From the NCBI GenBank assembly GCA_964490725.1, contig CAZBDU010000003.1:60234-124233 (forward strand): a DNA stretch of 64,000 nt, read 5' to 3'. Below, one piece after another: positions 24,929 through 33,231 of the stretch (position 1 is the first letter of the stretch; each line of letters starts with the position of its first letter). The notes under the pieces were generated by a model. That model saw nothing but the letters and a program-made list of their open reading frames with translations. It did not search any database and was not told where the DNA came from. A program made the translations under genes and the position numbers. Source of the DNA: CAZBDU01 sp964490725. Lineage in GTDB: Bacteria; Spirochaetota; Spirochaetia; SZUA-6; DRHE01.

Positions 24929-26248
24929 CTACTCGAGGTTGAGCCGCTTCATGCGGTTATAGAGAGTCCTGCGTGTGATGTGCAGCAGCCGGGCCGCTTC
25001 GCCCTTCAGACCGTTGGTCCGTTTGAGGGCTTCCAGGATCACACCGCGCGCGCTTTCGGCGGCGATGCGGGAAAGATCTTCCTCGGAGGCCGCCCCCCGG
25101 CGCTCCAGGATGCTGTACTGCTCGGGAAGATCACCCAGCTCGATGGTGTCTCCCTCACAGAAGATCACGGCGCGCTCGATGATGTTCTTCAACTCCCGCA
25201 CGTTGCCCGGCCAGCTGTGCCGGTGGAGAACCTCGGCCACCGAAGGAGAAAGCCCCAGCACCCGCTTGCCGTACACTCCGTTGAAGCTGCGTATGAACTC
25301 GCTGGCGATGGGGATGATGTCCTCCCTCCGTTCCCGCAAGGGGGGCAGCTTCAGCACGATCACCGACAACCGGTAGTAGAGATCTTCGCGGAAGGCACCC
25401 TCCGTGATCATCTGATCGAGACTGCGGTTACTGGCCGCGATGACGCGGAAATCAGTCCCGATGGGCTTGGATCCGCCCAGCCGGGTGAACCGCTTCTCCT
25501 GGAGGACCCGCAGCATCTTGGCCTGGGTCTTGAGGCTCATGTCTCCGATCTCGTCCAGGAAGATCGTCCCCCCGTCCGCCAGCTCGAACTTTCCTTTCTG
25601 CTGGTGCTGGGCGTCGGTGAAGGCTCCCTTCTCGTAGCCGAACATCTCGCTCTCCAGGAGGTTGTCCGGGATCGCCGCGCAGTTGATCTTGATGTAGGCG
25701 CTGCCGCGGCGCTGGCTGCCCTCGTGAAGGAGGTCCGCCACGAGCTCCTTGCCCGTGCCGCTCTCGCCGGTGATGATCACCGCCGCCTCGGTGGGCGCCG
25801 CCTTCTCCACGAGGGAAAGGACCTTCCTCATGGCCGGGCTCGCCGTGGTGATCCTGTCGGCCTCGCCGGGAGAACGCTTCCTGACCGCCGAGTCCTCCAG
25901 ATGGCGGATCTCCCGCAGCAGGTCGTTCAGGCGGATCGGCTTGGTGTAGTAGTTGAGGGCACCGTACTTCATGGCGCGCACGGCGTTTTCCACGGATGGG
26001 TAGCCGGAGATCATCAGTACCGGCAGCAGCGAGTGGCGTCTGCGGACCAGCTTGAGCAGGTCGATCCCGCCGATCGAGGGCATGCGCACGTCCATGATAA
26101 TCAGGTCGATGTGCTCCCGCTGGAGCATCGGCATCACCTCTTCAGGGTGATCGACCTCGTGGACCCGGTAGCCCTTCGAACGCAGCAGCTCGCCCAGGGA
26201 CAGGCACACCTCGGGCTCGTCGTCGACGACCATGATATCGAATGGCAT
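24929..26248 (-). CDS. NtrC-family sigma-54-dependent response regulator
   Basis: A 439-residue three-domain regulator. The receiver (1-120) has VVDDEPEV and the phospho-acceptor Asp in IIMDVRMP, with Lys in YYTKPI. The AAA+ domain (about 140-370) has Walker A GESGTGKE, the sigma-54 contact loop GAFTDA (usual GAFTGA), Walker B GGTIFLDEIGD and the R-finger region. A Fis-type helix-turn-helix closes the protein (KGEAARLLHITRRTLYNRMK). It should activate sigma-54 promoters when phosphorylated by the fused kinase encoded next. The ATG at 26248 begins right at the domain; an in-frame TTG at 26263 is possible. Confidence 0.95.
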   Translation of the reverse strand: MPFDIMVVDDEPEVCLSLGELLRSKGYRVHEVDHPEEVMPMLQREHIDLIIMDVRMPSIGGIDLLKLVRRRHSLLPVLMISGYPSVENAVRAMKYGALNYYTKPIRLNDLLREIRHLEDSAVRKRSPGEADRITTASPAMRKVLSLVEKAAPTEAAVIITGESGTGKELVADLLHEGSQRRGSAYIKINCAAIPDNLLESEMFGYEKGAFTDAQHQQKGKFELADGGTIFLDEIGDMSLKTQAKMLRVLQEKRFTRLGGSKPIGTDFRVIAASNRSLDQMITEGAFREDLYYRLSVIVLKLPPLRERREDIIPIASEFIRSFNGVYGKRVLGLSPSVAEVLHRHSWPGNVRELKNIIERAVIFCEGDTIELGDLPEQYSILERRGAASEEDLSRIAAESARGVILEALKRTNGLKGEAARLLHITRRTLYNRMKRLNLE

Positions 26249-26253
26249 ACTGT

Positions 26254-26265
26254 CATTGTACAATG
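26254..26265. promoter_or_regulatory. Perfect 12-bp palindrome at the start of the response-regulator gene
   Basis: CATTGTACAATG is a perfect palindrome just before the ATG at 26248. On the minus strand it contains TACAAT, which as a -10 would be 6 nt from the ATG. It may be an internal promoter or operator for the regulator-kinase pair. Confidence 0.4.
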
Positions 26266-26306
26266 CCGGGAGGCGGAAATGTGCGCGAGGTCAAGGCGGC
26301 GCGCCA

Positions 26307-27551
26307 TCAGCGGCCGGCGGCGGCGCGGCTGCGGCGGGCAATGGCGTCCACCGTGACCGCGGCCAGCAGGATTGCCCCTTCCACCATGTACTTGATCTCC
26401 GGCGGCTGTGCCATCAGATCCAGCCCGTTGGACACGCTTCCGATCACCAGCGCGCCCAGCAGCGCCGACCAGGCGCTTCCGCGCCCCCCGAACAGACTGG
26501 TGCCGCCGATGACGGCCGCCGCGATGGCCTCCAGCAGGAAGGTGCCGCCGCCGGTCTGCGTGCTCGCGGCGGTCAGCCGGGAGACGAAGACGATTCCGCC
26601 GAGCGCCGCCATCAGCCCGGCAAGCGCGAAGACCGTGATTCGGATCTGTGCGACGTTGATGCCGGCCCGTCGCGCTGCCTCGGCGTTGCCCCCCACGGCG
26701 AAGATGTACCGGCCGAAGCGCGTCCGTGTGGTCACGAACGAGAAGAGAACCACCAGCCCGAACAGGATCACCCCCGCAGTGGGAAGGCCCTTGAAGCGGC
26801 CCAGGATTTCGACGCTCGCGACGGCGATGGCGACCACCAGCAGGCTGCGGGCCAGGGCAGCGAAGGTGGGCGCCGCGGAGAGGCCGGCGCGGCGGCGGCG
26901 GACTCCCGTGGTCCAGAAGGCGAAGAGGTAGACTGCAGCCGCGCCGAGCCCGACCACCCACCCCCACAGCTGGGGCAGGAAGGACTGAGCGATCATCTCG
27001 ATGTGCGGCTCGAAGACGTTTACCGTGCCGGTGGACCCCAGCACGCGCAGCTGGACTCCCTGCCAGGCCAGGAACCCCGCAAGGGTCACCACGAAAGAGG
27101 GCACGCCGATGAACGCGAACCAGGCGCCCTGAAAGGCGCCGATGAGCGCGCCGGTGGCCAGGGCCACGAGGATCGCGACCCACCAGGGCGATCCGCGGTT
27201 CACGATCAGCACGCCCAGCAGCGCCGAGCAGAGGCCGCTCACCGAGCCCACCGAGAGGTCGATCTCGCCCAGCAGCAGCACCAGCACGATCCCCACCGCC
27301 ACCGAACCGGTCGCTGCGATCTGTACGATGAGGTTCGAGATGTTGCGGGCCGAGAGGAACGCCGGCTCCTGGGTCTCGAACCACGCCGAGATCACGATCA
27401 GGCCCAGGACCACCGGCAGCGCGCCGAGCTCCCCGTGCCGCCAGCGCTGGAGGGTGTAGCGCGAAAGAAGCGCCCGCAGGCTTCCCTTCGCTTCCGCCGC
27501 CGGCGCCCGCGTGGAGGGGTCCCTGCCCTCGGAGCTCTGCCGGTCCGTCAT
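26307..27551 (-). CDS. CUT2-family sugar ABC transporter permease (XylH-like)
   Basis: A 414-residue inner-membrane permease of the ribose/xylose/galactose group, with about ten to twelve hydrophobic helices. The family signature is clear in LLLGEIDLSVGSVSG, and the cytoplasmic coupling segment in AVGGNAEAARRAGINV. A longer central insert (about 195-245, with VRRRRAGLSAAP) is typical of XylH. The start at ATG 27551 overlaps the ATPase stop by 4 nt (ATGA). It imports a pentose or similar sugar; the exact substrate is not evident. Confidence 0.92.
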   Translation of the reverse strand: MTDRQSSEGRDPSTRAPAAEAKGSLRALLSRYTLQRWRHGELGALPVVLGLIVISAWFETQEPAFLSARNISNLIVQIAATGSVAVGIVLVLLLGEIDLSVGSVSGLCSALLGVLIVNRGSPWWVAILVALATGALIGAFQGAWFAFIGVPSFVVTLAGFLAWQGVQLRVLGSTGTVNVFEPHIEMIAQSFLPQLWGWVVGLGAAAVYLFAFWTTGVRRRRAGLSAAPTFAALARSLLVVAIAVASVEILGRFKGLPTAGVILFGLVVLFSFVTTRTRFGRYIFAVGGNAEAARRAGINVAQIRITVFALAGLMAALGGIVFVSRLTAASTQTGGGTFLLEAIAAAVIGGTSLFGGRGSAWSALLGALVIGSVSNGLDLMAQPPEIKYMVEGAILLAAVTVDAIARRSRAAAGR

Positions 27552-28363
27552 GGCGTCTCCCCCAGGGCGCCCGTGATTGCGGCCACGACGTCCTCCGGGG
27601 TCGCCGAGCCGTGGTCGAAGGTAGCTACGCGCCGTCCCAGCCGGAGCACGATGATGCGATCGGCCACGGAGAACACCTCGTGGAGGTTGTGCGAGATGAC
27701 CACCACCCCCAGCCCATGCTCGCGCAGCCGCCGGACCAGGGCCAGAACCTGCTCGGTCTGACTGACGCCCAGCGCGGCAGTGGGCTCGTCGAGGACCATT
27801 AGCTTCGAGTTCCACATCGCCGCCCTGGAGATGGCCACCGACTGGCGCTGGCCCCCGGAAAGCGCCGCCACCTTCTCGCGGACGTTCGCGATCGTCGTGA
27901 CGCTCAGCGTCTGCAGCACCTCCAGGGATCGCCTCTCCATCTGGAGCTCCGAGAGGATCTCCACGACCGGCGGAAGCAGGCGTGCCACCCGCTCGCGCCC
28001 CAGGAACATGTTCTGCACCACGTCCAGATTGTCGCAGATGGCGAGGTCCTGGTACACCGTCTCGATCCCCAGCCGTGTGGCATCGCTCGGCGTGTGCAGG
28101 TGGACCTCCCGCCCCTCGAAGATGATTCTGCCCTCATCGGGGGCGTGCGTGCCGGCGATGCACTTGATCAGGGTGGACTTGCCCGCTCCGTTGTCGCCTA
28201 CCAGGGCCACGACTTCCCCCGGGTAGACCTCGAAGTCGACCCTGGTCAGGGCCTGCACGGCGCCGTAACGCTTGGAGATCCCCCGGAGCTCCAGGATGGG
28301 TCTGCGCCCGGGAGGGGCGGCGGGCCCGCCCCTCCCTTCGTTCATCTTCCTGTCGCTGGACAC
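27548..28363 (-). CDS. Sugar ABC transporter ATPase with a single nucleotide-binding domain (FrcA/XylG-like)
   Basis: A 271-residue ATPase with canonical Walker A GDNGAGKST, Q-loop TVYQDLAICDNL, signature LSGGQRQS, Walker B LMVLDEPTAAL and switch His in VISHN. Most CUT2 ATPases have two fused NBDs of about 500 residues; this one stops after the first, as in FrcA, so it must act as a homodimer or pair with another NBD. The only other NBD of this type nearby is fused to the kinase at 23086-24924. Start GTG 28363, or ATG 28345. Confidence 0.92.
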   Translation of the reverse strand: MSSDRKMNEGRGGPAAPPGRRPILELRGISKRYGAVQALTRVDFEVYPGEVVALVGDNGAGKSTLIKCIAGTHAPDEGRIIFEGREVHLHTPSDATRLGIETVYQDLAICDNLDVVQNMFLGRERVARLLPPVVEILSELQMERRSLEVLQTLSVTTIANVREKVAALSGGQRQSVAISRAAMWNSKLMVLDEPTAALGVSQTEQVLALVRRLREHGLGVVVISHNLHEVFSVADRIIVLRLGRRVATFDHGSATPEDVVAAITGALGETP

Positions 28364-28373
28364 AATGGAGCGC

Positions 28374-29471
28374 TTACTGCAGGTATTTCCGTGCGCTTTC
28401 CGGCAGCCCGGTCATGACCTTGTCGATGCCGCCGAGCTGGCTCTCGATCCAGCCGTTGGTGACCAGTGTCTTGATGTTGCTCTGGTCGATGGGGACCACC
28501 GGCAGCATCACCGAGGGCACATCCACCTGCCCGTTGTTGACGGTCGCGTTGGTGTTGGTGGGCTTCTTGCCCTGAAGAACCGCGGCCGCTATCTCCGCCG
28601 CCGCGGGAGCCTGCAGGCGGAAGTCCTTGAACACCGTCACCCCCTGGTAGCCCAGGAGCACGTTCTGGACTCCCTCGAGGGAGGCATCCTGGCCGGTCGT
28701 CTTGACGGTGCCGGCCATTCCTTGAGCCTTCAGGGCGGCGATGATGCCGCCGGACATTCCGTCGTTCGCCGAGACCACCCCGTCGACCTGGTTGTTGGCC
28801 TTGGTCAGGATCTGCTCCATCTCGTTCTGGGCCTTGGTGGGATCCCAGCCGGGAGTCCACTGCTCTGCAACCAGGACGCGCGCGTTGGACTTGAACAGCG
28901 GGTCGAGCACCGAGTGGATTCCGTCGTTCACCAGATGTGCGTTGTCGTCCGTCGGCGATCCGTCGATGATCACCAGCCGGGCGCCCTGCCCCGTGTGGTC
29001 CGCCATCCAGCTCGCCTCCGCCTTGCCCACGGCCACGCTGTCGAAGGAAACGTAGTACGCCAGGGGTGAGTTGCGGATCAGCCGGTCGTAGGCGATCACC
29101 GGGACGCCCTGCGTGTTCGCCTCGTTGACGATCACCGCGGCTGCCTTCTGATCGACCGCTGCGATGACGAGCGCCTTGGCGCCCTTGGTGAGCTCCGCTT
29201 CGGCCTGCGACTGCTGCTTGCTGGGGTCATTCAGCGCGTTCAGGACGTCGATCTGGACACCCGGCAGGAGCTTGTTCAGGGACTGCTTGAAGATCGGCGC
29301 GTCGGAGCCCTCCCAGCGGGGGGTTACGTTCTCCGGGAGCAGAAATGCGACGATTCCCGGTGAGGCGGCGCTGGACGGTGCGGCTTCCTTCGTCCCTGCC
29401 GCGTAGGTTGAGGGAAGGACGAGAGCGGCCAGTGCCAGCACGGCGAAGGCCAGGGTCGCGACTTTTTTCAT
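28374..29471 (-). CDS. Sugar ABC transporter substrate-binding protein (XylF-like)
   Basis: A 365-residue periplasmic protein. The start at ATG 29471 follows AGGAGG and gives a signal peptide (MKKVATLAFAVLALAALVLP, cut near TYAAG). The mature part opens with AFLLPENVTPRWEGSD, a signature of the xylose/multi-sugar binding branch of the periplasmic-binding-protein type 1 fold, and contains VIAAVDQKAAAVIVNEA and SANDGMSGGIIAAL. It is the first gene of the operon, immediately behind a sigma-54 promoter. Xylose is the nearest guess for ligand but is not proven. Confidence 0.92.
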   Translation of the reverse strand: MKKVATLAFAVLALAALVLPSTYAAGTKEAAPSSAASPGIVAFLLPENVTPRWEGSDAPIFKQSLNKLLPGVQIDVLNALNDPSKQQSQAEAELTKGAKALVIAAVDQKAAAVIVNEANTQGVPVIAYDRLIRNSPLAYYVSFDSVAVGKAEASWMADHTGQGARLVIIDGSPTDDNAHLVNDGIHSVLDPLFKSNARVLVAEQWTPGWDPTKAQNEMEQILTKANNQVDGVVSANDGMSGGIIAALKAQGMAGTVKTTGQDASLEGVQNVLLGYQGVTVFKDFRLQAPAAAEIAAAVLQGKKPTNTNATVNNGQVDVPSVMLPVVPIDQSNIKTLVTNGWIESQLGGIDKVMTGLPESARKYLQ

Positions 29472-29505
29472 AGGAACCTCCTGTGCAAGACGTTTTCTCC
29501 CCACA

Positions 29506-29521
29506 AGCAACATTTGTGCCA
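29506..29521 (-). promoter_or_regulatory. Sigma-54 (-24/-12) promoter of the sugar ABC operon
   Basis: On the minus strand the sequence reads TGGCAC-AAATG-TTGCT, a full match to the consensus TGGCAC-N5-TTGCW. It lies 35 nt upstream of the binding-protein ATG (29471), leaving a short leader that contains AGGAGG. An NtrC-type activator is encoded in the same operon. Confidence 0.88.
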
Positions 29522-29784
29522 CACGCGTCGGCAGCCAGCCGGGCCGCATCTTCTTCTAACGGAAGGACTTGCATGAGTAAGCCCCGCGGCGTCCGCCGGT
29601 GCGAAGACTCCGTGCCGCCCGCAATGGGAAAAACTTTGCCCGCCCGAGCTTTCCCACGGCTTCCACATTGCCCACGGAATCGCCAGCCGGCGCCGGCACC
29701 GCCGGCCAGGCTGTTGACCGTCGGAGGGAGGAACGAGTAGTGTGCGAAGACCGGAACGCCCGGCCGAGGCAGGAGGTTATCGGC
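29522..29784. promoter_or_regulatory. Divergent intergenic region, candidate enhancer sites
   Basis: No convincing gene is present. The decamer GTGCGAAGAC occurs twice (29599-29608 and 29742-29751) and an imperfect dyad GGGAAA-AAC-TTTGCCC lies between them; these are candidate binding sites for the NtrC-type regulator. A weak plus-strand promoter (TTGACC at 29714-29719, then GTAGTG at 17 nt) could serve the isomerase gene, which has AGGAGG at 29771-29776. Confidence 0.4.
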
Positions 29785-30768
29785 ATGTTCGACTCGATGC
29801 GTTTTTCCGCCAACATCAACACGTTCAACTCCTGTGCCGACCGCTACGTGCTGTCGGGATACGGGCAGCGCTACAGCACCGAGGAGCTGATCCGCATGGC
29901 CACCCAGGTGGAGGACTTGAGCGGAGTGGAGCTGGTCGGGCTCTGGCACGTGAACGACGACAACCTGGAGGCCATCCGCCGGCAGGTGGCCGATGCGGGG
30001 CTGCAGGTGACCTGCGTGACCCCCGACATCTGGGCTTCGGGCAAGTGGGGCTGGGGCTCTTTCGCCTCCGCGGACCCGAAGATCCGCACGGAGGCCATTC
30101 GGGAGGTCAAGAAGTCCATGCAGTGGGCGCGGCAGCTGAGCTGCGAGGTGGTGGACCTGTGGTTCGGCCAGGACGGCTACGACTACCCCTTTCAGGCGGA
30201 CTACCCCGGCGCCTGGGACCGCCTGATCGAGGGTACCATCGAGTGCGCCGAGGCGGTGCCGGAGGTCAACCTGGTAGTCGAGTACAAGCCCAAGGAGCCT
30301 CGCACCCACTGCTTCGTCAGCACCGTGGGGAAGACCCTGCTGCTTCTGGAGAAGGTCGGCCGTGCCAACGTCGGGGCCATGGTGGACGTGGGGCATGCGC
30401 TGATCGCCTACGAGAACGTGGCCGAGTCGGCGGCCCTCCTGCACTACTTCGGCGACAAGCTGATGTACATGCACTTCAATGACAACTGGCGCCTCTGGGA
30501 CGACGACATGACCGTGGGCTCGGTGCACACGCTGGAGATGCTGGAGCTGCTGTACTGGCTGGACCGCGTGGGGTACCGGGGCTGGTACGCTCTGGACATC
30601 TTCCCCTACCGGGAGGACGGCGTTCGCGCCGCCGGGGAGAGCATCGCCTGGATCAAGGCGCTCGCCGGCCTGCTGGAAAAGATCGGGCGGGAGGAGATCG
30701 CCCGGGTCATCGCCGGCGGCGACGCCATGGAGGCCTCGGCGCTGGTGCGGAAGGCTCTCTTCGGGTAG
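29785..30768 (+). CDS. TIM-barrel sugar isomerase/epimerase (xylose-isomerase-like)
   Basis: A 327-residue cytosolic protein of the AP-endonuclease-2/xylose-isomerase-like TIM barrel superfamily. Likely metal ligands are Glu in VVEYKPKEPR, Asp and His in MVDVGHALIAYE, and His/Asp in YMHFNDNWRLWDDD; Asp in ALDIFPYRE is late in the barrel. It probably isomerises or epimerises the sugar imported by the divergent ABC system. ATG 29785 has AGGAGG 8 nt upstream; the frame is open earlier but lacks homology. Confidence 0.82.
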   Translation: MFDSMRFSANINTFNSCADRYVLSGYGQRYSTEELIRMATQVEDLSGVELVGLWHVNDDNLEAIRRQVADAGLQVTCVTPDIWASGKWGWGSFASADPKIRTEAIREVKKSMQWARQLSCEVVDLWFGQDGYDYPFQADYPGAWDRLIEGTIECAEAVPEVNLVVEYKPKEPRTHCFVSTVGKTLLLLEKVGRANVGAMVDVGHALIAYENVAESAALLHYFGDKLMYMHFNDNWRLWDDDMTVGSVHTLEMLELLYWLDRVGYRGWYALDIFPYREDGVRAAGESIAWIKALAGLLEKIGREEIARVIAGGDAMEASALVRKALFG

Positions 30769-30889
30769 GCCGCGACCGACCAACGGTCATGGTGGGGGAA
30801 ATCCGCGAGGTCAACGTGACCCTGGAGAAGTCCCTGCGCCCCGGAGGCTCACTCGCTGAAAGGGCGCCCGGCGGCCGTTCCGGCGGCCT

Positions 30890-32281
30890 TCAGGGCCGCT
30901 GCGCCAGCACCAGCTCTCTAAAACGCCGCCCGCGGTCGAACTCGTTCTGGAACAGCTCGAAGGAGGCGCTCCCCGGGGAGAACAGCAGCGCCCCGCCTTC
31001 CGGCACCGCCGCGGCGGCCCGGGCAACCGCTTCTTCCAGCGTGGCGAAGGGTCCCTGGTAGGCAAGCCCTTCCTCCCGCAGCAGGGCCTCCAGCTTTTCG
31101 GTGGCGCTTCCCTTCAGGAGCACGATCGTTCCGGGGCGCCGCAGCCAGGCCCGCAGCGGCTCGAAGTCCAGCTTCTTGTCCGTGCCCCCGGTGAGGAGCA
31201 CCAGGGGGCCCTCCAGGCTCTCCAGCGCCGCGGCGGTGGCCTGGGGAATGGTGGCCGCCGAGTCGTTGTAGAAGCGGACGCCCCCCCGCTGGGCCACCAG
31301 CTCCAGCCGGTGCTCGATCCCGGGGAAGGAAGCCAGGGCGGAGCGCACCTGACCGGCCTGCAGGCCGAACAGCCTGCAGGCCAGCGCGGCGGCCAGGAGG
31401 TTGACGCGGTTGTGCCTGCCCGGCAGCAGGAGGTCTCGGGGCAGAATCTCCTGGCCCCCGGGCTGGAGGAACCCTCTGAGCTCGCCCCCCAGGAAGGCGC
31501 CCGCTCTTCCCTCGGGAAGGGGGGAGGCCGAAAACCAGCGGACCTGGGCCGCGGTGCGCGCGGGAAAGTCCTGCTGGTAGGGATCGTCCAGGTTGAGCAC
31601 CGCCCAGTCCGTGCTCCGCTGCTCCCCGAACAGCACCTGCTTGTCCGCCACGTAGGCCTCCATGCCGGGATACCTGTCCTGGTGGTCCGGAAGGATCACC
31701 GTGGTCACCGACACCCGGGGGCGCAGAAGGTCCCGCCCGCGGAGGTCGGCGAGCTGCCAGGAGGACAGCTCCAGCACCACCGGGTCACCCGGCTCCAGCT
31801 CCGGCAGAAACTCCAGGGGGCTCACCGTGATGTTCCCTCCCAGCCGGGCGCCCGGATGGACTGAGCGCAGGCAGTGGTGGATGGCCGAGGCGGTGGTGGA
31901 CTTGCCCTTGGTACCGCTCACCGCCACCAGCGTAGCCGGGCAGAGGGTGAGGAAGATCGAGAGGTCCGTCTCCACTGCCACCCCGTGATCCCGGGCGGTC
32001 TGCAGGTAGGGGGAGCCCGGCCGCACCGCCGGGTTCTTGATCACCAGGTCCGCCTCTGCGAAGTCGCGGGCCTCGTGTCTGCCCAGCACCTCCCTCACCC
32101 CGTAGGGGCGCAGCTGCCGCAGCGCTGGTTCCAGGGAAGAGACGTCGGCGCGGGTGTCGGTGACCGTGACGCGGGCGCCCCGGCGGGCGAAGAACAGCGC
32201 GGAGGCCAGTCCCCCGCCATGCAGGCCCAGACCCATCACCGTGACGCGCAGGCCTGCGATTCGTTCAGGCCGCAGCTTCAA
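30890..32281 (-). CDS. murD: UDP-N-acetylmuramoylalanine--D-glutamate ligase
   Basis: A 463-residue cytosolic Mur ligase that adds D-Glu to UDP-MurNAc-L-Ala in peptidoglycan synthesis. It has an N-terminal Rossmann domain (VMGLGLHGGGLASA), the ATP loop VSGTKGKSTTAS, the central VLELSSWQLAD and LPDHQDRYPGME, and the C-terminal FYNDSAATIPQAT and GGTDKKLDF. The length is normal. Its start overlaps the preceding gene's end by 17 nt, so it appears to be the last gene of a long leftward string. Confidence 0.93.
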   Translation of the reverse strand: MKLRPERIAGLRVTVMGLGLHGGGLASALFFARRGARVTVTDTRADVSSLEPALRQLRPYGVREVLGRHEARDFAEADLVIKNPAVRPGSPYLQTARDHGVAVETDLSIFLTLCPATLVAVSGTKGKSTTASAIHHCLRSVHPGARLGGNITVSPLEFLPELEPGDPVVLELSSWQLADLRGRDLLRPRVSVTTVILPDHQDRYPGMEAYVADKQVLFGEQRSTDWAVLNLDDPYQQDFPARTAAQVRWFSASPLPEGRAGAFLGGELRGFLQPGGQEILPRDLLLPGRHNRVNLLAAALACRLFGLQAGQVRSALASFPGIEHRLELVAQRGGVRFYNDSAATIPQATAAALESLEGPLVLLTGGTDKKLDFEPLRAWLRRPGTIVLLKGSATEKLEALLREEGLAYQGPFATLEEAVARAAAAVPEGGALLFSPGSASFELFQNEFDRGRRFRELVLAQRP

Positions 32282-33218
32282 TCCGAAACTCCTTCATGTC
32301 CCGCTCGTTCAGGTACCGCTCCACCGTGATCCCCTCCCAGCTCCGGTACCACTCCTCCGGCACCAGCGCCTTGATCTGTCTGAAGACCCGGTTGTCCTCC
32401 GAGAACTCCGCGCCCCGCATGGCCGCCTCGATCTCGCGCATGCGCGGCCTCAAGAACTCCACCACCCGGTGCAGGCGCGGGAGGCAAGCCCTGCGGCGTT
32501 CGGGGTCGAAGTGCAGCACCGACTGGCAGACGGTCCTGTACTTGCAGACGTAGGGGTAGAAGGGATAGATCCGCTGCCCCGGACGGACGAACAGCCTGGT
32601 GAAGAAACGCGTCAGGTCGTTGTCCATCCAGATGCCCTGCACGAAGTAGCCCCGCCCGGTCTCGTCCACCCAGGTGGAGGAGATGAGCTGGTCGATCAGG
32701 AACCGGCTGATCCCGGCGCCGGCGCTCACCGTCTCCGCAAGCGGAACGAACAGGGGCTCCACGTACAGCCGCCGGGAGGCGTAGGCGGCGGTGCGGTCGT
32801 TGGTGCCCCGGGTGATCGCCGAGTGCTCCTGGGGCCGGAAGGTCAGGTCCATTCGCAGGGTGTACAGGTACTGCCGGTCCTCCAGGCTGTACAGCGAGTA
32901 GAAGCTCGGCCTGTGGATGTCCGCCGGGTCGAACAGGTAGGTCAGCCCCGCCAGCAGCGAAGGCGCCAGAAGCAGGATCTGTTTCAGCACTCCGTGCAGC
33001 ACCTCCAGGTATTCCCCTCCCGGCCGCGACACCCGAACGTCGTGGTGGATGGGGAGCTGGGGCACCTGGTAGGGGTCCTCCAGGCGCAGGAACAGCTCCT
33101 CGGCATGGTTGTAGTGCAGCGTGAAGCGGGCAGTCGAGGCGGCGCCGGCCCCGCCCAGCAGGCCGTTGATGCGCGGGTCGGTGTAATGGCAGGTGATGGT
33201 GTGAGCGACTTCCGGCAC
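32265..33218 (-). CDS. Conserved protein of unknown function, spirochaete-type
   Basis: A 317-residue cytosolic protein with many aromatic residues and no signal peptide. Distinct stretches include YDPRINGLLGGAG-like (HYTDPRINGLLG), LYVEPLFVPLAETVSAGAG and PFYPYVCKYRTVCQSVLHFDP. I do not recognise a catalytic site. A second unknown gene in the window (46158-46922) shares the habit of an aromatic, beta-rich protein but no clear motif. GTG start at 33218. It is embedded between the pseudokinase-like gene (13-nt gap) and murD (17-nt overlap). Confidence 0.65.
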   Translation of the reverse strand: MPEVAHTITCHYTDPRINGLLGGAGAASTARFTLHYNHAEELFLRLEDPYQVPQLPIHHDVRVSRPGGEYLEVLHGVLKQILLLAPSLLAGLTYLFDPADIHRPSFYSLYSLEDRQYLYTLRMDLTFRPQEHSAITRGTNDRTAAYASRRLYVEPLFVPLAETVSAGAGISRFLIDQLISSTWVDETGRGYFVQGIWMDNDLTRFFTRLFVRPGQRIYPFYPYVCKYRTVCQSVLHFDPERRRACLPRLHRVVEFLRPRMREIEAAMRGAEFSEDNRVFRQIKALVPEEWYRSWEGITVERYLNERDMKEFRIEAAA

Positions 33219-33231
33219 CGCGCGGCTCTCC

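Noticed and set aside
30789..31061. Small plus-strand frame starting MVGEIREVNVTLEKSL
   Set aside because: The first residues look protein-like, but there is no ribosome binding site, it quickly runs antisense through murD, and no family is recognised.
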